A DNA stretch of 64,000 bases from Nocardioides sp. YR527 (GTDB taxonomy: Bacteria; Actinomycetota; Actinomycetes; Propionibacteriales; Nocardioidaceae), in contig NZ_FNFN01000003.1 in assembly GCF_900101045.1 (NCBI RefSeq), positions 558,001-622,000 of the forward strand, in the 5' to 3' direction. Position numbers and translations under genes: made by a program. Shown piece after piece: positions 8,979-19,647 of the stretch. The notes beneath the pieces are model-generated. The model was not told the origin of the DNA and did not search any database. It saw only the letters and a list, made by a program, of their open reading frames with translations. Position 1 is the first letter of the stretch. Every line of letters starts with the position of its first letter.

Positions 8979-10003
8979 GACGGATCCTCGCCGGGTGCCT
9001 CGTGGTCGCCGCCGTGGGCGCGGTCGGATGGGGTGCTGCGTACGGGATCGAGGAGGGGCGGAAAGGCACGACGTTCTCCGCGCTCTTCGAGGCCTCCGTG
9101 GGTCTCTACCCCGGCTCCGACGTGCAGGTTCTCGGCGTTCCGGTCGGCGAGGTGACCTCGGTGACCCCGGCCGGCGAGCACGTGAAGGTCTCGATGACGC
9201 TCGACCCCGGCCAGAGCGCCGCGGCCGACACCTCGGCGGTGATCGTGGCGCCGACGCTGGTCTCGGACCGCTTCGTCCAGCTCACCGAGCCGTACGTCGA
9301 CGGGCCCGAGCTCCGCGACGGCACCGTCATCGAGGAGACCGCGGTGCCCGTCGAGATCGACGACCTCTACGCCTCGCTGACCGAGGCCGGCGATCAGCTC
9401 GGTCCCAACGGCGCCAACAAGAACGGCGCGCTCTCCCGGTTCCTCGAGGTGCTCGCGGCCAACCTCGACGGGCAGGGCGCGGACATCAACCAGGTGATCC
9501 GGGAAGGCGCCGACGCGTCGGCGACCCTGGCCGACGTCGACCAGGACTTCTTCGCCACCGTCGAGAACCTCGACACCTTCAACAAGACCCTGCTCGAGCA
9601 CGATGACGGGGTCGAGGCCGCCAACCGCCGGTTCGCCCAGGTCACCGACTATCTCGCCGAGGACCGCGACGACCTGGCCGCCGCGGTCGGCAACCTCGGC
9701 GAGGCGCTCGCGCTGCTGGAGTCCTTCATCAAGGACAACCGCGGCGAGATGCGCACCAGCGTCGAGAACCTGCAGGGTCCGACCCAGGTCCTCGTCGACC
9801 AGAACGAGTCGCTCGAGGAGGCGGTCGCCACGATCCCGCTGGTGCTGCAGAAGTACGTCAACGCCTACGACCCGGCGACCAACAGCCTCGTCGGCCGCAC
9901 GAATCTGAACGAGCTGAGCGTCTGGTCCGGCGACGGTCTCACCGGCGAGACCTCCGAGGACGCGCCACCGGTCCTGCTTCCCGGTGTCGGAGAGGAGCAG
10001 TGA
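8975..10003 (+). CDS. Mce family protein, fourth (MceD-like)
   Basis: This 342-residue protein has a short N-terminal anchor (about 3-24) and an Mce domain at about 32-110, with the core SDVQVLGVPVGEV. A helical, Asp/Glu-rich extension follows. The start overlaps the previous stop as ATGA, with GGAGGGA as ribosome site. Its tail is short and lacks the cysteine pair seen in the second and third proteins. It is the fourth member of the six-subunit set. Confidence 0.9.
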   Translation: MRRILAGCLVVAAVGAVGWGAAYGIEEGRKGTTFSALFEASVGLYPGSDVQVLGVPVGEVTSVTPAGEHVKVSMTLDPGQSAAADTSAVIVAPTLVSDRFVQLTEPYVDGPELRDGTVIEETAVPVEIDDLYASLTEAGDQLGPNGANKNGALSRFLEVLAANLDGQGADINQVIREGADASATLADVDQDFFATVENLDTFNKTLLEHDDGVEAANRRFAQVTDYLAEDRDDLAAAVGNLGEALALLESFIKDNRGEMRTSVENLQGPTQVLVDQNESLEEAVATIPLVLQKYVNAYDPATNSLVGRTNLNELSVWSGDGLTGETSEDAPPVLLPGVGEEQ

Positions 10004-11373
10004 TGTCGAGACCTCTGTCGAGGCCGCTCATGGCCCTACTGGCCACGGCAGCCCTGGCCCTCTCCGGCTGCGGCCTCGGTGCCGTCAGCGGCGGGGTCTA
10101 CGAGGCCCCGCTGCCCGGCGGCGCCGACGTGGGGGAGGACCCGATCACGCTCAGCGCCGAGTTCAGCGACGTACTCGACCTGGTTCCCCAGTCCAGCGTC
10201 AAGATCGACAACGTCGCGGTGGGCCGGGTCTCCAAGATCCGGCTGACCGAGGACGGCCGCAGTGCGCGGGTGTCGCTGGTGGTCAGGGACGACGTCGCGC
10301 TCCCCGCCGGCACCACGGCGCGACTGCAGCAGACCTCCCTGCTCGGCGAGAAGTACGTCGCACTGATCCGCCCCGCCAGACCGGTCGCGGGCGATCCCCT
10401 GGGTGACGGGTCTGTCGTCGGCCGTGGCGACACCGAGGCGGCCGCGCAGGTCGAGGAGGTGCTCGGGGCCCTGTCGATGGTGCTCAACAGCGGCGGGATC
10501 GCGCAGTTCCAGGAGATCTCCCGTGAGATGCAGAAGATCTCCGACGGGCGGCCGGAGGAGATCAAGGCCTTCCTGACCGAGATGGACCGGTTCGTAACGG
10601 TCCTCGACTCGCGCTCGGCCTCGATCACCTCCGCGATCGAGTCTCTCAACGAGCTCGCGGTCACGCTGGAGAAGGACAAGACCAAGATCTCCAATGCTCT
10701 GGAGGGGCTCTCGCCGGGCATGCAGGTGCTCGTCGACCAGCGTCCGCAGCTGGTCGCGATGCTGGAGGCGCTCGACAAGCTCTCCAAGGTCACCATCAGC
10801 ACGCTGGACGAGGCCCAGGACGACATCGTGGCCGACCTCAAGCTGCTCGACCCGATCCTCGACCAGCTCGCCAAGGCCGGCTCCGACCTGCCCTACGCGC
10901 TCGAGATCCTCTTCACCTACCCGTTCCCCGACGAGGTGCTCAACGCGATCCGCGGCGACTACATGAACCTGTTCATGATCACGAACTTCCGTACTCCTGC
11001 CGGCTGCCAGTCCAAGGGCTGCGAGTGGCTGCAACCGGCGGTCGAAGGCGGGTCCGGCGGCTCGGTCAGCTCCCAGTCCGGGTCGTCGGGCACACCGCCC
11101 GGACTGCTGCCGTCGACCAGCTCGCCGGTGCCGGGATCGTCCTCGCCGTCGATCCCGGGGGAGTCGATCCTGCCCTCCGATCCCGGCTCTTCCTCGTCCT
11201 CCTCGGATCCGTCGGAGTCCGGGTCGTCCTCACCCTCGTCCTCTCCGTCCGACCCCTCCGAGTCGCCCGCGGAGTCACCGACCGAGCCGTCGTCCGGGGC
11301 AGGGTCGGCGACCTCCGAGACCTCGCCGGAAGGCGCGGCGAGCGACGCCGGCTCCGTCGAAGGGAGCGACTGA
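10003..11373 (+). CDS. Mce family lipoprotein, fifth (MceE/LprK-like)
   Basis: This 456-residue protein begins with a lipoprotein signal peptide: a hydrophobic stretch, then lipobox LSGC with the lipidated Cys at residue 23. This position (fifth) is the lipoprotein position in mycobacterial mce operons. The Mce domain lies at about 48-125 with the core SSVKIDNVAVGRV. The last 100 or so residues are a low-complexity Ser/Pro/Gly/Glu tail, longer than usual. ATG at 10003 is preferred over GTG at 10000 because AGGAG at 9993-9997 is then five bases away. Its start overlaps the previous stop by one base (TGATG). Confidence 0.9.
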   Translation: MSRPLSRPLMALLATAALALSGCGLGAVSGGVYEAPLPGGADVGEDPITLSAEFSDVLDLVPQSSVKIDNVAVGRVSKIRLTEDGRSARVSLVVRDDVALPAGTTARLQQTSLLGEKYVALIRPARPVAGDPLGDGSVVGRGDTEAAAQVEEVLGALSMVLNSGGIAQFQEISREMQKISDGRPEEIKAFLTEMDRFVTVLDSRSASITSAIESLNELAVTLEKDKTKISNALEGLSPGMQVLVDQRPQLVAMLEALDKLSKVTISTLDEAQDDIVADLKLLDPILDQLAKAGSDLPYALEILFTYPFPDEVLNAIRGDYMNLFMITNFRTPAGCQSKGCEWLQPAVEGGSGGSVSSQSGSSGTPPGLLPSTSSPVPGSSSPSIPGESILPSDPGSSSSSSDPSESGSSSPSSSPSDPSESPAESPTEPSSGAGSATSETSPEGAASDAGSVEGSD

Positions 11374-12518
11374 TGCAACGGCTGACCGGAGGCGTACGCG
11401 TCAAGCTCGGGCTCTTCGTCGCCCTCGCGCTCGTGGGCACGAGCTACGTCGGGGCCCGCTACGTCGGCCTGGACCTGCTCGACGAGCCCTACCGTGTCGA
11501 CGTCTCGCTGCCCGAGGGCGGCGGGCTCTTCGTCAACTCGGAGGTGACCTACCGCGGGGTGCCCGTGGGAGAGGTGACCTCCCTGGAGGCAGGCTCCGAC
11601 GGCGTACGTGCCGTGCTGGAGATCGAGGGCGACGCGCCCGCCATCCCCGAGGACGTGACCGTGAAGGTCGCCAACCGCTCGGCCATCGGTGAGCAGTATC
11701 TGGACCTCCGCGGTGGCGCGGTGGGCTCCACCCGGCTCTCCGACGGAGACCGGTTGAGTGCGGGGGAGGAGGCATTGCCGTACGACGCCTCCCAGGTCAT
11801 CGAGACCGGCCGCGACTTCGTCGCCTCGGTGCCCGAGGAGGCGCTGGTGACGACGATCGACGAGTCCTACCTGCTGTCCCAGGGAGCCGGATCGGACCTG
11901 CGGAAGCTGGTCGACACCTCGCTCTCGTTCCAGAAGGAGGCCGACCGCAACTTCCTCGTCTCGGCGAGCCTGATCCGCAACTCCGACCAGGTGCTCGCGA
12001 CCCAGGAGGAGTCGGCGACCAGCATCAAGGCGTGGAGCAACGACCTCGCGCTCTTCTCCTCGACCCTTGCCGACTCCGACAAGGACCTGCGCGACCTGAT
12101 CGGGGCCGCGCCCGGCTCGGCCACCGAGATCTCGCTGCTGGTCAAGGAGGTCGGCCAGCCGCTCGGGATCCTGATGAGCAACCTGGTCACGCCCGCGACG
12201 CTCTTCGGGACGAACGCGTCCGCGCTCGAGTCGACCTTCGTGACCGTGCCCGAGGCGGTCAGCATCGGCTGGGCGATCAACACCTCCAACGGTCCCCGGC
12301 TGAGCCTGATGCCGTCGTTCTTCAACCCGCCGCCGTGCGTCGCGGGTTATCAGGGCACCGACCTGCGGGCCGGCACCGATCTGAGCAAGGGCAAGCCGTT
12401 CAACACCGCGGCCGGCTGCGATGCCGTGCCCCAACCGAAAACCACGAAGACCGAGACAGCCGAGCCGGGGACGGTTAGCGTCCCCACCACGCTCGCCGGA
12501 CTGATGGGGGAGCGATGA
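11373..12518 (+). CDS. Mce family protein, sixth (MceF-like)
   Basis: This 381-residue protein has a membrane anchor at about 9-28 and an Mce domain at about 40-115, with the core SEVTYRGVPVGEV. A helical region follows, then a C-terminal part with two cysteines (PPPCVAGY and AAGCDAV). The ATG overlaps the MceE-like stop by one base (TGATG). An in-frame extension upstream would run through the Ser-rich tail of the previous gene and has no anchor, so it was rejected. This completes the A-F set. Confidence 0.9.
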   Translation: MQRLTGGVRVKLGLFVALALVGTSYVGARYVGLDLLDEPYRVDVSLPEGGGLFVNSEVTYRGVPVGEVTSLEAGSDGVRAVLEIEGDAPAIPEDVTVKVANRSAIGEQYLDLRGGAVGSTRLSDGDRLSAGEEALPYDASQVIETGRDFVASVPEEALVTTIDESYLLSQGAGSDLRKLVDTSLSFQKEADRNFLVSASLIRNSDQVLATQEESATSIKAWSNDLALFSSTLADSDKDLRDLIGAAPGSATEISLLVKEVGQPLGILMSNLVTPATLFGTNASALESTFVTVPEAVSIGWAINTSNGPRLSLMPSFFNPPPCVAGYQGTDLRAGTDLSKGKPFNTAAGCDAVPQPKTTKTETAEPGTVSVPTTLAGLMGER

Positions 12519-13099
12519 GCACGACAACGGAGAGACCGACGGAGGCTGCGGTGGTCGAGGTGGAAGCCCCTGACCCACCGTCGAGGCGCGACCGGGTGCT
12601 CACCTGGGCCCTCCCGCTGGTGGCGCTGTGCGTACTGGTCGCGGGCGCGCTGACCTGGTGGCGCGCGAGCGGTCACGACCAGGAGATGGTCGACGAGGCC
12701 GCCGTACGCGACCGGGTGCTGATCGTCGCGACCAGCCACATCGAGACCCTCAACTCGCTCGACTACCGCAAGGTGGACGAGGGGTTGAAGGGGTGGGCCG
12801 CGGTCACGACCGGCACCCTGCACGACCAGCTGACCAGCGTCTCGGAGGAGGACCGCAAGGTCCTCGCGGAGCAGAAGAAGATCTCGACCGGATCGGTGAT
12901 GGACGCCGCCGTGACCGAGCTCGACGACGACAGCGCGACCGTGATCGCGGCGGTCGAGATCACGGTCCGCGACGGGTCGACCTCCGGCGAGGACGCCGAG
13001 CCGACGGTCAAGCGCAACAGGTTCGCGGCCGATCTGGTCAAGGTCGGCGACGACTGGCTCCTGGAGAGCCTCGAGCAGGTAGCGGTGAACATGTCATGA
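12515..13099 (+). CDS. Mce-associated membrane protein
   Basis: This 194-residue protein has a charged N-terminus, one membrane span at about 30-48 (ending LTWWRAS), and an extracytoplasmic domain of about 145 residues. The layout and the DYRKVDEGLKGW-type sequence match the Mas proteins encoded after mceF in other actinobacteria. Mas proteins are thought to stabilise Mce complexes. ATGA overlaps join it to both neighbours. Confidence 0.85.
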   Translation: MSTTTERPTEAAVVEVEAPDPPSRRDRVLTWALPLVALCVLVAGALTWWRASGHDQEMVDEAAVRDRVLIVATSHIETLNSLDYRKVDEGLKGWAAVTTGTLHDQLTSVSEEDRKVLAEQKKISTGSVMDAAVTELDDDSATVIAAVEITVRDGSTSGEDAEPTVKRNRFAADLVKVGDDWLLESLEQVAVNMS

Positions 13100-13602
13100 G
13101 CACTTCTCTCGTACGCCGCTGGGCGCCCTTCCTCGCCGCGCTCGCCCTGATCCTGGGGCTCGGAGCGTTCTGGCAGGCCGACCGCGAGCGCAACACCGAC
13201 CACGTCGGCAACCGCGCCGTCGTCGATGCCGAGGCCACCACCGAGGTGCAGTCGGCCGTCTCCACCGGCCTGCTCCAGGTCTTCTCCTACGACTTCTCCG
13301 ACCCTTCGCCGACCGCCGCTGCGGCCGATGAGTTCCTGGCCGGCGACGCCCGCAAGGAGTACGACCTCCTCTTCAAGCAGCTCCAGGAGAAGGCCCCCGG
13401 TCAGAAGCTCGTGCTCAGCGCCGAGGTCCAGGTAGCCGCCGTCAAGTCCCTCGACGCCGACTCCGCTTCGCTCCTGGTCTTCCTCGACCAGGCGTCCCAG
13501 CGCTCCACCGACAAGGAGTCGTCCATCTCCGCCGCCCAGATCTCCGTCGAGGCCGCCAAGGTCGACGGCCAGTGGAAGGTCACCGCCCTGGACCTCTTCT
13601 GA
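13096..13602 (+). CDS. Second Mce-associated membrane protein
   Basis: This 168-residue protein has one membrane span at about 8-26 (WAPFLAALALILGLGAFW) and a single outer domain. The segment FSYDFSDPSPTAAAADEFLAG is typical of Mce-associated proteins. Its start overlaps the previous stop as ATGA, and a strong hairpin follows directly after the stop, so it is the last gene of the mce operon. An accessory role in assembling or stabilising the lipid channel is inferred from family and position. Confidence 0.85.
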   Translation: MSTSLVRRWAPFLAALALILGLGAFWQADRERNTDHVGNRAVVDAEATTEVQSAVSTGLLQVFSYDFSDPSPTAAAADEFLAGDARKEYDLLFKQLQEKAPGQKLVLSAEVQVAAVKSLDADSASLLVFLDQASQRSTDKESSISAAQISVEAAKVDGQWKVTALDLF

Positions 13603-13638
13603 TGCCGAGTCGGCTCGTTATGACGAGCCGACTCGGCA
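13603..13638 (+). terminator. Hairpin ending the mce operon
   Basis: The arms TGCCGAGTCGGCTCGT and ACGAGCCGACTCGGCA are perfect 16-bp complements around a four-base TATG loop, starting one base after the last mce-region stop codon. There is no T run, as is common in high-GC actinobacteria. A further half copy (ACGAGCCGACTCGG) follows at about 13653-13667. The CCGAGTCGG core recurs in the hairpin at 62773-62821. Confidence 0.75.
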
Positions 13639-13677
13639 CGGATCTCGGTCAGGACGAGCCGACTCGGTGGGGAAGGG

Positions 13678-13923
13678 TCAGTCGCCGCCGCCTCCGCCGC
13701 CGCAGCTCGACCCGCACGAGGAGCTGTTGCACGACGAGCTGTTGCAGGAATTGTCATGGTGGTGGCCGCCGTTGTAGGTGGAGCCGCACGAGCTCGAGCT
13801 ACAGCTGCTGCCGTTGCGCCTGCGGCGACCTCGTCGGCGATTGCCTCGGCTGCCCGTGATGGCGGCTTGGACGCATCCGAGGATGATCAGGCCGAGGATG
13901 ACGATGACGATCAGGTTTTCCAC
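13678..13923 (-). CDS. Small membrane protein with Cys/Ser/Gly-rich tail
   Basis: This 81-residue protein starts with GTG at 13923; a GGAG six bases upstream supports this start. Residues 3-20 are a very hydrophobic segment (LIVIVILGLIILGC), then come an arginine-rich stretch ([11 protein letters not shown]) and a tail of Ser, Cys, Gly, Asn and His. The tail has six cysteines at regular spacing (C-x4-C near the middle, then C-x4-C-x4-C-x3-C) plus an HHH triplet, and ends in six glycines and Asp. This suggests a membrane-anchored metal- or redox-sensitive tail, but I know no characterised homologue. It overlaps the preceding gene by 13 bases. Confidence 0.6.
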   Translation of the reverse strand: MENLIVIVILGLIILGCVQAAITGSRGNRRRGRRRRNGSSCSSSSCGSTYNGGHHHDNSCNSSSCNSSSCGSSCGGGGGGD

Positions 13924-14345
13924 GTGGGGCTCCGTTTCCAGGTGCGGCGTCTGAGGTGCCAGATCTGTGAGCCGAGCCCGACGGTGAGCACCCGGCGCCC
14001 GGCGATGCCGGTGATCGCCACACGGCGCCGGCCCTCGTAGACCTCGTGCAGGCGGAGCCAGTCGGCTCCGATGGTGGTCAGGAAGTCGCGTACGTCATCG
14101 TGGGCGCAGCCCTGCTGCGGGTGCTGCGCGGCCCAGGCATGGAAGCGGGCGCGCCAGTCCGGGAGCAGGTCGAGCTCGGGGGCGGCGTGGTGTGCGGCCG
14201 AGGAGCGCTTGTGGTGCAGCACCCGGGTCGTCGCGGTCGTCTGGGCGGCGTCGAACCCCGGCGGCGTACGTCCTGCCAGCAGGTCGTCGAGGACCTCGCG
14301 CTGCCGCGCGGCGAGCTGCTCGCGTACCGAGCCTCGGGAGTCCAC
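13911..14345 (-). CDS. SCO6045-like C-terminal-domain protein of unknown function
   Basis: This is a 144-residue protein if it starts at GTG 14345; the frame is open back to 14456. The core, REVLDDLLAGRTPPGFDAAQ followed by an ATTRVLHHKRS segment and a conserved DLLPDWRARFHAWAAQHP stretch, resembles the SCO6045-like C-terminal domain of actinobacteria, whose role is not known. The longer form would overlap the clpB HAIR operator and promoter, so the shorter one is preferred, although neither start has a clear ribosome site. It is followed, with a 13-base overlap, by the Cys-rich membrane protein, so the two are probably co-transcribed. Confidence 0.6.
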   Translation of the reverse strand: MDSRGSVREQLAARQREVLDDLLAGRTPPGFDAAQTTATTRVLHHKRSSAAHHAAPELDLLPDWRARFHAWAAQHPQQGCAHDDVRDFLTTIGADWLRLHEVYEGRRRVAITGIAGRRVLTVGLGSQIWHLRRRTWKRSPTWKT

Positions 14346-14396
14346 GGGAGGAGTGTGCCCGATCGGCTTGGGCGGCCGCTGCAATATATAGATGTC

Positions 14397-14423
14397 AAAG
14401 TTGAGTGGAACAGACTCAACTTT
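14397..14423. promoter_or_regulatory. HAIR-type HspR operator before clpB
   Basis: The palindrome AAAGTTGAGT-N7-ACTCAACTTT has perfect 10-bp arms. It matches the HspR-associated inverted repeat consensus CTTGAGT-N7-ACTCAAG except for one outer base per arm. It lies 78 bases before the clpB start. HspR represses dnaK and clpB in actinobacteria until heat shock titrates it. The hspR gene is not in this window. A TAGATG box about 12 bases downstream (about 14436-14441) could be the -10. Confidence 0.85.
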
Positions 14424-14500
14424 GGTTGTGTTGAGATAGATGCGGGTGAGAGGCACTCGCGGCAGACTCAGGTGCGTCCCCAGGAGGAGAGCAGAGACAG

Positions 14501-17085
<2,585 letters not shown>

Positions 17086-17086
<1 letters not shown>

Positions 17087-17178
17087 CCGAGGCGTCACCC
17101 CGGTCGGCCGAGGCGTCACTCCGGTCGGTCGAGTGGGCACGCGGATGCCCACTCGACCGACGTACGTGACGCCTCGGC
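17086..17178. repeat. Nested intergenic palindrome after clpB
   Basis: GCCGAGGCGTCAC occurs at 17086-17098 and again at 17107-17119, and its reverse complement is at 17166-17178. Inside lies a perfect stem with arms GTCGGTCGAGTGGGCA (17124-17139) and TGCCCACTCGACCGAC (17146-17161) around a 6-nt loop. It starts at the clpB stop codon and can act as its terminator. The same words reappear at 18426-18500. Confidence 0.7.
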
Positions 17179-17242
17179 AATTCAGTTCCGCCGGCGATGC
17201 CGCGCTGGGATGATCGGGGCCAGGTACGAGCCGAGGAGTGCC

Positions 17243-17869
17243 ATGTCAGGCGAGATCGAGCGGCGGTCGTCGGACAAGACGATGTGGGTGGTGCTCGCGT
17301 CGATGCCAGTCATCGCGGGCGCAATCATCGTCATCGGATCGCTGATGAACGGGGCCACCCTGGATGTCGAAGAAATCAGGTACAGCTTCTACGGACTCGG
17401 CATCGCGGCCGCGATCGCGGCACCGATCTACTCCTGGATCGTGTGGCGGACTCGGCGCTTCGCGCGGAAGATCGAAGCAATGTCGCCCGGCGCCGCGATC
17501 ATCGTCGGAGAGGCCGCCGAGGTGACCAGCGACGATCTGTCCGGGAACCTCGTGCGTCTGGAGTCAGGGTGGCTGCAGACGTCGGCGGTGGTTGTGCTGC
17601 CGAACCGTCTGGAGGTGTGGGGCAAGGACGCCGATGAGGCCGACCTGGTCCTCGACCGGAGCCGGCTGCAGGTCAGGACTGTGGACATCTGGGTGAGCGC
17701 GTTCAACCGGGGCCACAACTACGTCGGTGTTTGGGCCACCGACGGCGACTACACGATCGTCGTCGTCCCCACCAGTAGGAATGCACGGAGTACGGATCGT
17801 GCACTGTCACAAGCACTTGCCGATCTGGGGGAGGACGTCAGCGATCCCCCGCACGGCGCTCGCCAGTAG
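17243..17869 (+). CDS. Two-span membrane protein of unknown function
   Basis: This is a 208-residue protein. ATG at 17243 is chosen because AGGAG lies four bases upstream; an earlier in-frame ATG at 17210 has no ribosome site. Two membrane spans lie at about 14-36 and 48-66, followed by an arginine-rich stretch and a soluble domain of about 140 residues rich in Val and Ile (AVVVLPNRLEVWGKDADEADLVLDR cut short here to its sense). The layout resembles small PH-like membrane proteins, but I cannot name the family. Its TAG stop codon forms part of the -10 box of the next gene. Confidence 0.65.
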   Translation: MSGEIERRSSDKTMWVVLASMPVIAGAIIVIGSLMNGATLDVEEIRYSFYGLGIAAAIAAPIYSWIVWRTRRFARKIEAMSPGAAIIVGEAAEVTSDDLSGNLVRLESGWLQTSAVVVLPNRLEVWGKDADEADLVLDRSRLQVRTVDIWVSAFNRGHNYVGVWATDGDYTIVVVPTSRNARSTDRALSQALADLGEDVSDPPHGARQ

Positions 17870-17878
17870 GTTTGGCAC

Positions 17879-18424
17879 GTGCGCAACGGTCGGATCATCC
17901 TGCTCAACGGAGCGTCGAGCTCGGGCAAGAGCAGCATCGGGCGGGAGCTGCTGCCGCTGCTCGAGGATCCGTGGTTCCTGGTGCCGGTCGACGGGATCAG
18001 CGGGATGCGGTCGACGGTCCACACCCGCGAGCTCGACGAGGACGGGATCGCGGAGATGCTGCGGCGTACTCGGCTCGGCTATCACCGCACGGTCGCGGCC
18101 CTGGCCTCGGTCGGCAACGACGTGATCATGGACTACCCGCTCAGCGAGACCTGGCGGCTCGAGGATCTGCTCGAGGTGCTCGACGGCTACGACGTCACGC
18201 TCGTCGAGGTCTGGTGCTCGCCCGAGGAGCTCGAACGCCGAGAGGCCGCCCGAGGTGACCGCCCCGCCGGCCTCGCCCGTTCGCAGACCCTGGTCTACTC
18301 GCAGCCGTACGACCTCCGCGTCGACTCCACCACCGCGACCCCGGCGGCGTGCGCGAAGGAGATCGCCGAGGCCCTTCCCGCCCTCACTGGTCCGAAGACG
18401 TTCGACCGCCTCCGCAACGGCTGA
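17879..18424 (+). CDS. Chloramphenicol phosphotransferase-like P-loop protein
   Basis: This is a 181-residue P-loop kinase-like protein. Walker A GASSSGKS is at residues 11-18, preceded by the beta strand RIILLN. A DYPLSETWRLEDL segment and a VEVWCSPEELERRE segment follow, as in CPT-family proteins, and the latter carries the LID-type arginines. The family includes the Streptomyces venezuelae enzyme that phosphorylates chloramphenicol, but most genomic members have unknown substrates, so resistance should not be assumed. The start is GTG with TAGGTT (17867-17872) six bases before it, which suggests a leaderless mRNA. Confidence 0.75.
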   Translation: MRNGRIILLNGASSSGKSSIGRELLPLLEDPWFLVPVDGISGMRSTVHTRELDEDGIAEMLRRTRLGYHRTVAALASVGNDVIMDYPLSETWRLEDLLEVLDGYDVTLVEVWCSPEELERREAARGDRPAGLARSQTLVYSQPYDLRVDSTTATPAACAKEIAEALPALTGPKTFDRLRNG

Positions 18425-18425
18425 G

Positions 18426-18500
18426 GCCGAGGCGTCACGTACGTCGGCCGAGGTGTCACGGGCGTGCCCACTCGGCCAACGGGAGCGACTTCTCGGCCGA
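18426..18500. repeat. Second copy of the GCCGAGGCGTCAC intergenic element
   Basis: GCCGAGGCGTCAC at 18426-18438 is followed by GTCGGCCGAG, a GGTGTCAC variant and TGCCCACTCGGCC. These are the same words as the element at 17086-17178 in a different arrangement. Two tandem copies of a CGGGAGCGAC-T/C-TCTCGGC unit follow (about 18479-18518). It lies directly after the CPT-like gene and before the next start. No coding potential is evident. Confidence 0.55.
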
Positions 18501-18555
18501 CGGGAGCGACCTCTCGGCGGGTGGGGTTGGCAGGGATGAGAAAATGATTCCCGAC

Positions 18556-19605
18556 ATGTCTGAAACGAAGCTTCCCCGCCCCGGTCAGGCCACCCTCGCC
18601 GGGTGGCTCATCGTGCTCGGCTCACTGCTCACCGTGGTGACGGCCTGGGACCAGATCTCCGGGCTGCGCAGCCTGGACACCCGGGAGCGGGTGGAGGAGC
18701 TGCTGGCCGAGCCGCCACTGGCCGGCTCGGGGATCGGCCTCGACAACATCCTCGACCTCATGCACGTGATGGCGCTGGTCACCGGCGCCATGGCGGCAGC
18801 CGCGGTGATCCTCGGCTGGCATGTGCTGCAGCGCAACAAGCAGGCCCGGCTCGCGCTCACGGTCATCGCGGCGCCGCTCTTCTTCGCCGGGATGTTCGGC
18901 GGAGGGTTCTGGTCCACGCTGGCCGCCGTGGCCGTCGTACTCCTGTGGATGTCTCCCACCCGCGACTGGTTCGACGGCGTCTCGCCGACCAAGCGCGAGG
19001 CGCTCGACAACGGCGACCCCGACCAGGAGTCGTACGTCGCGCCGGCTCCGCCGGAGACCCCGACCACCGCGACCGGCTCGACCTCCGGACCGGCTCGGCT
19101 CTCCCAGCAGCAGCCGCCGCCGTGGACCGGCTCGGTCACCCAGACGACCAAGGCGGCGCCCAAGCGACGCCCGGGCGCCGTGATGGCGGCGGCGGTGCTC
19201 ACCTGGATCGGCTCCGGGCTGACCGCGCTGATGATGCTCGCCTCGGCGGTGACGGCGACCGCCAACCCTGACCTGATCCTCGAGCAGGTGCGCAAGCAGG
19301 CGGAGAGCGACCCGAGGATGCGGGAGGCGGCGGAGCTCTACACCACCGACATCATCGTGGCCTCGGTGTGGACCATGGCCGTGCTGGTGGCCCTCGTGTG
19401 CGTCGCCGCCGCCGTGTTCGCCGTCTTCGCGATCCGCCGCAGCTCCTGGGCCCGGGTCGCGCTGATGATCGCAGCCGGCATCTCGGCGCTCTCGCTGCTC
19501 CTCTTCGCCCTCGCCTTCCCACCGGCGGTGGTCATCTTCGGTGCCGCGGTCGCGACCTTCTCGTTCCTGCTGCGACCCGAGGTCGCCGCGTGGTTCCGCG
19601 GGTAA
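18556..19605 (+). CDS. Multi-span membrane protein of unknown function
   Basis: This is a 349-residue protein with two hydrophobic modules separated by a Pro/Thr/Gln-rich linker (about 155-210). The first module has spans at about 11-33, 68-90 and 96-120. The second has spans at about 215-238, 268-292, 297-318 and 322-340. The two modules look like repeats of a small membrane domain. ATG at 18556 is preferred; an ATG at 18544 is also in frame. Together with the next gene it forms a pair of Pro/Gln-linker membrane proteins. No function is recognised. Confidence 0.65.
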   Translation: MSETKLPRPGQATLAGWLIVLGSLLTVVTAWDQISGLRSLDTRERVEELLAEPPLAGSGIGLDNILDLMHVMALVTGAMAAAAVILGWHVLQRNKQARLALTVIAAPLFFAGMFGGGFWSTLAAVAVVLLWMSPTRDWFDGVSPTKREALDNGDPDQESYVAPAPPETPTTATGSTSGPARLSQQQPPPWTGSVTQTTKAAPKRRPGAVMAAAVLTWIGSGLTALMMLASAVTATANPDLILEQVRKQAESDPRMREAAELYTTDIIVASVWTMAVLVALVCVAAAVFAVFAIRRSSWARVALMIAAGISALSLLLFALAFPPAVVIFGAAVATFSFLLRPEVAAWFRG

Positions 19606-19647
19606 TGACGGAGCGGCTGGCCACCCGGGCCGGATAGGCTCCGCGGC

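Noticed and set aside
17879..18424. Chloramphenicol resistance gene
   Set aside because: The protein is only CPT-like by P-loop and general pattern. Most chromosomal family members have no shown role in resistance.
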